Part shown: in pieces, positions 6,233 to 9,644 of the stretch
How positions within the stretch are numbered: position 1 is the stretch's first letter
Layout of the letters: the number at the start of each line of letters is the position of its first letter
Assembly: GCA_017549745.1 (NCBI GenBank)
Contig: JAFYUA010000069.1
Location: 1-9,644, forward strand
DNA: 9,644 nucleotides
Direction of reading: 5' to 3'
Source of the DNA: Clostridia bacterium
GTDB lineage: Bacteria > Bacillota > Clostridia > UMGS1810
Position numbers and translations under genes: made by a program
Notes under the pieces: model-generated
Databases searched by the model: none
Seen by the model: the letters and a program-made list of their open reading frames with translations, nothing else
Told to the model about the DNA's origin: nothing

Positions 6233-7094
6233 ATTTGGAATGAAAGTAATGTGGGATTTCACAATCCACAGTGATAGTATTTTGGCTATATGGGTGTACG
6301 AATGTGATTTGAGTGCAATGCAAACAAAAGCTTTGGTCGCCATTTGCCAAATCATCATACAAAAAATCATCAATAAGCGGATATCCCATATGCGCCATGT
6401 GAACTCGTATCTGATGAGTTCTCCCTGTGTGGAGTATAAATTCAACGAGTGAATTGCCGTGCTCGGTATAACCCAGCACATTATATTGTGTTTTGGAATA
6501 CTTGCCGTTTGAGTCTATGCAGCGTTTGATAATACTATCTGAACACCTTGCAATCGGAAGCTCTATAACTCTGTATTTTGGAGCAACAATGCCCCGGCAA
6601 ACACCAATGTACTTTTTAGATATTGAAGAGTTGTATTCTTTGGTACACATTTTTGATGCACTAAATGAATTTTTTGCTGACAGCACAATTCCCGAAGTAT
6701 AACGGTCAAGCCTTGTAACAACATGAAATTCATCGTGTGTTTGGCGAAGATATCCCAATGCGCAATTGGCTAAGGTATCGTCGCGATGCCCTGCAGACGG
6801 GTGCGTAGGCATGCCTCGTGGCTTATTGAAGCATATGACATCTTCGTCTTCATATAAGATATCACCTTTTTCATTGGTGCTTGGAATACTTGAATTGTCA
6901 CAATATGGAAACACCAATCTGAGCACATCACCTTTTTGGCATATTTGGCGCACTTTTACCTCTGCACTGTTCCGGTATATTCCCCTACTCTGTTTTAATT
7001 TCGTTATAAGAGCAGAAGAAAGATTCAATTTGTTTTTTAGTATATATCTGATGTCAACATTATCATCGCTACATACATATTCTATTATACGCAT
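6231..7094 (-). CDS. RluA-family pseudouridine synthase
   Basis: The enzyme isomerises specific uridines to pseudouridine in rRNA or tRNA. With the ATG at 7094 it has 287 residues. An S4-like RNA-binding segment (about 8-62) begins with LKNKLNLSSALITKLKQS. The catalytic domain follows, with NKPRGMPTHPS at about 90-100. The active-site motif TRLDRYTSGIVL contains the nucleophile D130, and the late family motif HTGRTHQIRVHMAHMGYPL is present. The variant VVTRLD replaces the more usual HRLD, but the aspartate and TSG are kept. The exact target (RluB/C/D-like) cannot be told. I prefer ATG at 7094 over GTG at 7115: GAGGAA (7097-7102) lies just upstream of the ATG, and the GTG falls inside the aldolase terminator hairpin. 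It lies 50 nt downstream of fba in the same direction, so it depends on readthrough of that hairpin or on a promoter within fba. Confidence 0.92.
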   Translation of the reverse strand: MRIIEYVCSDDNVDIRYILKNKLNLSSALITKLKQSRGIYRNSAEVKVRQICQKGDVLRLVFPYCDNSSIPSTNEKGDILYEDEDVICFNKPRGMPTHPSAGHRDDTLANCALGYLRQTHDEFHVVTRLDRYTSGIVLSAKNSFSASKMCTKEYNSSISKKYIGVCRGIVAPKYRVIELPIARCSDSIIKRCIDSNGKYSKTQYNVLGYTEHGNSLVEFILHTGRTHQIRVHMAHMGYPLIDDFLYDDLANGDQSFCLHCTQITFVHPYSQNTITVDCEIPHYFHSK

Positions 7095-7096
7095 AT

Positions 7097-7102
7097 TTCC
7101 TC
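7097..7102 (-). promoter_or_regulatory. Ribosome binding site deciding the rluA-like start
   Basis: On the minus strand GAGGAA precedes ATG (7094-7092) by only 2 nt after the last A, or 4 nt after the last G. This is close but workable. It supports the ATG over the GTG at 7115, which has no such signal. The site begins 5 nt after the aldolase terminator hairpin ends. Confidence 0.6.
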
Positions 7103-7106
7103 GCAC

Positions 7107-7134
7107 AAAAGGCACTGCTATAGCAGTGCCTTTT
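7107..7134 (-). terminator. Terminator of fba, 28-bp perfect palindrome
   Basis: AAAAGGCACTGCTA (7107-7120) and TAGCAGTGCCTTTT (7121-7134) are exact reverse complements. On the minus strand the stem is followed by T4 and then GTGCGAGG, so the U-tract is short and termination may be partial. It lies 10 nt after the aldolase stop codon and ends 12 nt before the rluA-like start codon, leaving no room for a promoter between them. Confidence 0.8.
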
Positions 7135-7144
7135 AGTTTTAATA

Positions 7145-8011
7145 TTATTCAGCTTTGCCAACAGAGCCAAAGAGTTCCATTTTTTCTTTGACGGTAGCTT
7201 TGATTGCTTCACAACCGGGAGCAAGAAGCTTTCTGGGGTCAAAACCTTTGCCCTGAAGATCTTTTTCTGCCTCGATGTATTTTCTTGTAGCAGCAGCAAA
7301 CGAGAGCTGACATTCTGTGTTTACATTGATTTTTGAAACACCAAGAGAGATAGCTTTTTTGATCATATCATCAGGAATGCCTGTGCCACCATGAAGTACT
7401 AACGGCATCGGAGAAGTTGCTTTGCCGATTTCTTCAAGCACATCAAAGCGAAGACCTGCCCAGTTTTCGGGATATTTACCATGAATATTGCCAATGCCTG
7501 CTGCAAGCATATCAACGCCGAGACCTGCAATCATCTTGCATTCTTCAACATCTGCAACCTCGCCATTGCCAACAACACCGTCTTCTTCGCCACCAATAGC
7601 ACCAACTTCGGCTTCAACAGAAATGCCTTTTTCATTGGCTATTTTAACAAGCTCTTTTGTTTTGGCAATATTTTCATCAATCGGATAGTGTGAACCATCA
7701 AACATTACAGACGAAAAACCTGCTTCAATGCATTTGAGAGCATGTTCATAGCTACCGTGATCAAGGTGTATAGCAACGGGAACTGTGATACCGAGCTCCT
7801 TAATCATGCCTTTAACCATACCAACTACAGTGGTATAACCACACATATATTTACCGGCACCTTCAGACACACCCAAAATAACCGGCGAATTAAGCTCCTG
7901 GGCAGTGAGGAGTATTGACTTGGCCCATTCAAGATTGTTGATGTTGAACTGGCCTACAGCGTATTTGCCGGCTTTGGCCTTTGTTAACATCTCTTTTGCT
8001 GATACTAACAT
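7145..8011 (-). CDS. fba: Class II fructose-bisphosphate aldolase
   Basis: This is the zinc-dependent aldolase that reversibly cleaves fructose 1,6-bisphosphate to dihydroxyacetone phosphate and glyceraldehyde 3-phosphate in glycolysis and gluconeogenesis. Its 288 residues match the short class IIA form of Bacillus and Clostridia. The motif AIHLDHG holds catalytic D84 and zinc ligand H85. SVEAEVG holds conserved E135. GIGNIHGKYP provides H177 and LVLHGGTGIPD provides H207 as the other zinc ligands. KINVNTECQ (227-235) is the phosphate-binding segment. GGAGGT (8019-8024) lies 7 nt before the ATG. The gene has its own perfect consensus promoter, fitting strong expression. Tagatose-bisphosphate aldolases share this fold, but the length and motifs favour FbaA. 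The neighbours htpG and the pseudouridine synthase are functionally unrelated. Confidence 0.96.
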   Translation of the reverse strand: MLVSAKEMLTKAKAGKYAVGQFNINNLEWAKSILLTAQELNSPVILGVSEGAGKYMCGYTTVVGMVKGMIKELGITVPVAIHLDHGSYEHALKCIEAGFSSVMFDGSHYPIDENIAKTKELVKIANEKGISVEAEVGAIGGEEDGVVGNGEVADVEECKMIAGLGVDMLAAGIGNIHGKYPENWAGLRFDVLEEIGKATSPMPLVLHGGTGIPDDMIKKAISLGVSKINVNTECQLSFAAATRKYIEAEKDLQGKGFDPRKLLAPGCEAIKATVKEKMELFGSVGKAE

Positions 8012-8047
8012 TTAAATAACCTCCAAGTTAAAATTTTACACACTATG

Positions 8048-8076
8048 ATTATACATTTTAAGTCAAAATATGTCAA
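8048..8076 (-). promoter_or_regulatory. Consensus sigma-A promoter of fba
   Basis: On the minus strand TTGACA (complement of 8071-8076) and TATAAT (complement of 8048-8053) are separated by exactly 17 nt, a perfect vegetative promoter. Transcription should start near 8041, giving a leader of about 30 nt with GGAGGT at 8019-8024. This predicts high constitutive expression. Confidence 0.92.
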
Positions 8077-8111
8077 TAACAATAACATACAAATATTATT
8101 GGCAAATTAAA

Positions 8112-8134
8112 GATAATATATAATATTTATTATC
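8112..8134 (-). terminator. Weak AT-only hairpin after htpG
   Basis: GATAATA (8112-8118) and TATTATC (8128-8134) can pair around a 9-nt AT-rich loop. The hairpin overlaps the htpG stop and is followed on the minus strand by TTTAATTT. It contains no G+C-rich stem, so termination would be weak. The htpG frame ends with three successive stops (TGA TAA TAA). The rest of the 121-nt htpG-fba spacer holds only the fba promoter and AT-rich sequence. Confidence 0.25.
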
Positions 8135-9644
8135 ATTTTACAAGCTTGTGTAAAATATCAACTGATTGATTCAAATAGTCTGTGAGCTCGCTGCCACTGA
8201 GTGAAGCGTGGGAAAGCTTAGCCATAGCTATAATCTGGCGGCAAACAATCTCTTGAAGCTCCTGATTGGAATTTTCAGCAATGTTTGATACGAGTTCACA
8301 ATTTGTATTTACAACTAAAGTCTCTTCGGCTTTTGGCAGGTTCATCATGCCCATGTTACCATACATTTTTGACATTTCTTCCATTCTTCTTGCTTCTTCC
8401 GAAAGAATAATCATAGCAGGAACGCTAGCTGTTTTTAGTGCTTGAGCTTCCACCTTCATACCAGTTGCATATTTGCCAAAAAGTTCAATGATTTTATCAT
8501 TGGAAGCATCGCTGGATTCGTTTGATTTTAGCGATTCGCTGACATATGAATCCACTCGTTTGAATTTGATTTCAGGGAGTTTGTATTCAAGCAGGCTGAT
8601 GAAATGATTGTCAATGTTATTGTTAAGATAAATCATTTGAGCATTTTCTGCTTTAAGCAATTTAATGTATTGTGACTGGCTTTCAGCATCAGTGATATAC
8701 AAAATTTCCTTTGTTTCAGCTTCGGTTATTTCCTGAAGCGAAACATATTCTTCATTGAATTTTTTGAATATAATTGCATTTTTAACTCTATCATAGAATT
8801 TTTCATCTCTCATGCAGCCATATTTCACAAATGGGTTGATATCATCCCAATAAGTTGCATAATTGTCTTTGTCAGCTTTATAAAGACCTGTCAGCTTGTC
8901 AGCAACCTTTTTGGTGATATGAGCTGAAACCTTGTTTACATATCCATCATTTTGCAAAAAGCTTCTGCTTACATTAAGAGGCAGGTCAGGGCAATCAATT
9001 ACACCTTTGAGAAGCATCAGATACTCGGGAGTGACTTCTTTGATGTTGTCTGCGATATACACCTGATTGTTGTATAATTTGATTTGTCCTTCGATAGACT
9101 GAAGCTCGTGATTGAGTTTGGGGAAATATAATATACCCTTTAAATTGAAAGGATAATCTACATTGAGATGTATCCAGAATAACGGGTCATTGAAGTCCAG
9201 AAACACCTTGTGATAAAAAGCTTTATATTCTTCTTCTGTGCATTCAGAAGGGTTTTTGAGCCATAGTGGCTCGGTGTCGTTGATTGGTGATATCGGAGAA
9301 TCTGAGTCTTCTGTGCCATCTGTGAGGAAGATTTCAACCGGTAGGAATGAACAATATTTTGTAAGAATCGAGCGCAGCTGAGATGTTTCGAGGAAATTTT
9401 TTGAATCTTCACTAACATGAAGAGTGATAGTTGTTCCCCTCTCTGATTTTGTGCCCTCGCCAATTTCATATTCACTGCCACCATCACTTAGCCAATGCAC
9501 TGGTTCAGAATCCGTCTGATATGACAGTGTGTCTATTTCAACACTGCTTGCTGCCATAAAAGCTGAGTAAAACCCTAAGCCAAAGTGGCCGATTATTTTG
9601 CTCTTTTCATCTTTCTCATTTTCATATTTTTTTATAAATTCTTC
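8133..9644 (-). CDS. htpG: Molecular chaperone HtpG (Hsp90), N-terminus off window
   Basis: HtpG is the bacterial Hsp90, an ATP-driven dimeric chaperone in the cytosol. The minus-strand frame is open to the right edge (first codon GAA at 9644-9642), giving 503 residues; roughly the first 90-105 are missing. Just inside the edge, IIGHFGLGFYSAFMAAS is the glycine-rich lid motif of the ATP-binding domain (usually GQFGVGFYS). WIHLNVDYPFNLKGILYFP and PLNVSRSFLQND, with the catalytic-loop arginine at residue 227 of this fragment, mark the middle domain. The C-terminus, with AKLSHASLSGSELTDYLNQS, is the dimerisation domain. Methionine at 9557-9555 is internal and not the start. The frame is intact with no sign of decay. 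Promoter and any heat-shock operator lie outside the window. Confidence 0.95.
   Translation of the reverse strand, partial: EEFIKKYENEKDEKSKIIGHFGLGFYSAFMAASSVEIDTLSYQTDSEPVHWLSDGGSEYEIGEGTKSERGTTITLHVSEDSKNFLETSQLRSILTKYCSFLPVEIFLTDGTEDSDSPISPINDTEPLWLKNPSECTEEEYKAFYHKVFLDFNDPLFWIHLNVDYPFNLKGILYFPKLNHELQSIEGQIKLYNNQVYIADNIKEVTPEYLMLLKGVIDCPDLPLNVSRSFLQNDGYVNKVSAHITKKVADKLTGLYKADKDNYATYWDDINPFVKYGCMRDEKFYDRVKNAIIFKKFNEEYVSLQEITEAETKEILYITDAESQSQYIKLLKAENAQMIYLNNNIDNHFISLLEYKLPEIKFKRVDSYVSESLKSNESSDASNDKIIELFGKYATGMKVEAQALKTASVPAMIILSEEARRMEEMSKMYGNMGMMNLPKAEETLVVNTNCELVSNIAENSNQELQEIVCRQIIAMAKLSHASLSGSELTDYLNQSVDILHKLVK

Noticed and set aside
6493..6702. Plus-strand frame opposite the pseudouridine synthase gene
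   Set aside because: It is antisense to the conserved catalytic domain and has no ribosome binding site or family resemblance.
7095..7115. GTG at 7115 as a longer start for the pseudouridine synthase
   Set aside because: It sits inside the fba terminator palindrome, has no ribosome binding site, and adds residues (MPFVRGN) outside the S4 domain. ATG at 7094 with GAGGAA is better.
7417..7693. Overlapping plus-strand frames opposite fba
   Set aside because: They are antisense shadows of a well-conserved aldolase gene. They have no ribosome binding sites and low-complexity products rich in Ser, Pro and Ala.

Overview
The window is AT-rich and reads like a chromosomal segment of an anaerobic, probably spore-forming Firmicute (Clostridia-like). 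The signs are strong AAGGAGG-type ribosome binding sites, a TTG start on ftsH, consensus sigma-A promoters, U-tract hairpin terminators, an [FeFe]-hydrogenase maturase (HydG), and a LysM-GH18 glucosidase of the spore-associated YaaH/SleL kind. The species cannot be named from this sequence alone. No mobile element, CRISPR array, tRNA or rRNA was seen.

Layout from left to right: (1) 16-1902 (+) ftsH, the membrane AAA+ zinc protease, closed by a 46-bp perfect palindrome that can terminate transcription in both directions. (2) 1948-3235 (-), two signal-less peptidoglycan amidases in one transcription unit: an Amidase_3 protein followed by an Amidase_6-type protein. A 199-bp tail with only one doubtful small ORF follows them. 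(3) 3351-4631 (+), a LysM-LysM-GH18 protein divergent from the amidases, with a sigma-E-like promoter candidate in the shared 115-bp spacer. (4) 4780-6195 (+) hydG, behind a good promoter. A terminator-like hairpin sits between that promoter and the ribosome binding site, so an attenuated leader is likely. (5) 6231-7094 (-), an RluA-family pseudouridine synthase converging on hydG across a shared bidirectional terminator. (6) 7145-8011 (-) class II fructose-bisphosphate aldolase with a perfect TTGACA-N17-TATAAT promoter. (7) 8133-9644 (-) htpG (Hsp90), whose N-terminus lies beyond the right edge.

Most of the content is housekeeping: protein quality control (FtsH, HtpG), glycolysis (Fba) and RNA modification (RluA). 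The accessory part is the divergent set of three cell-wall hydrolases, which may act on spore peptidoglycan, and the hydrogenase maturase. hydG is alone here, without hydE or hydF. I see no clearly novel multi-gene system. The best leads are regulatory: the hydG leader with its hairpin abutting the ribosome binding site, a similar hairpin directly before rluA, and the divergent hydrolase cassette.
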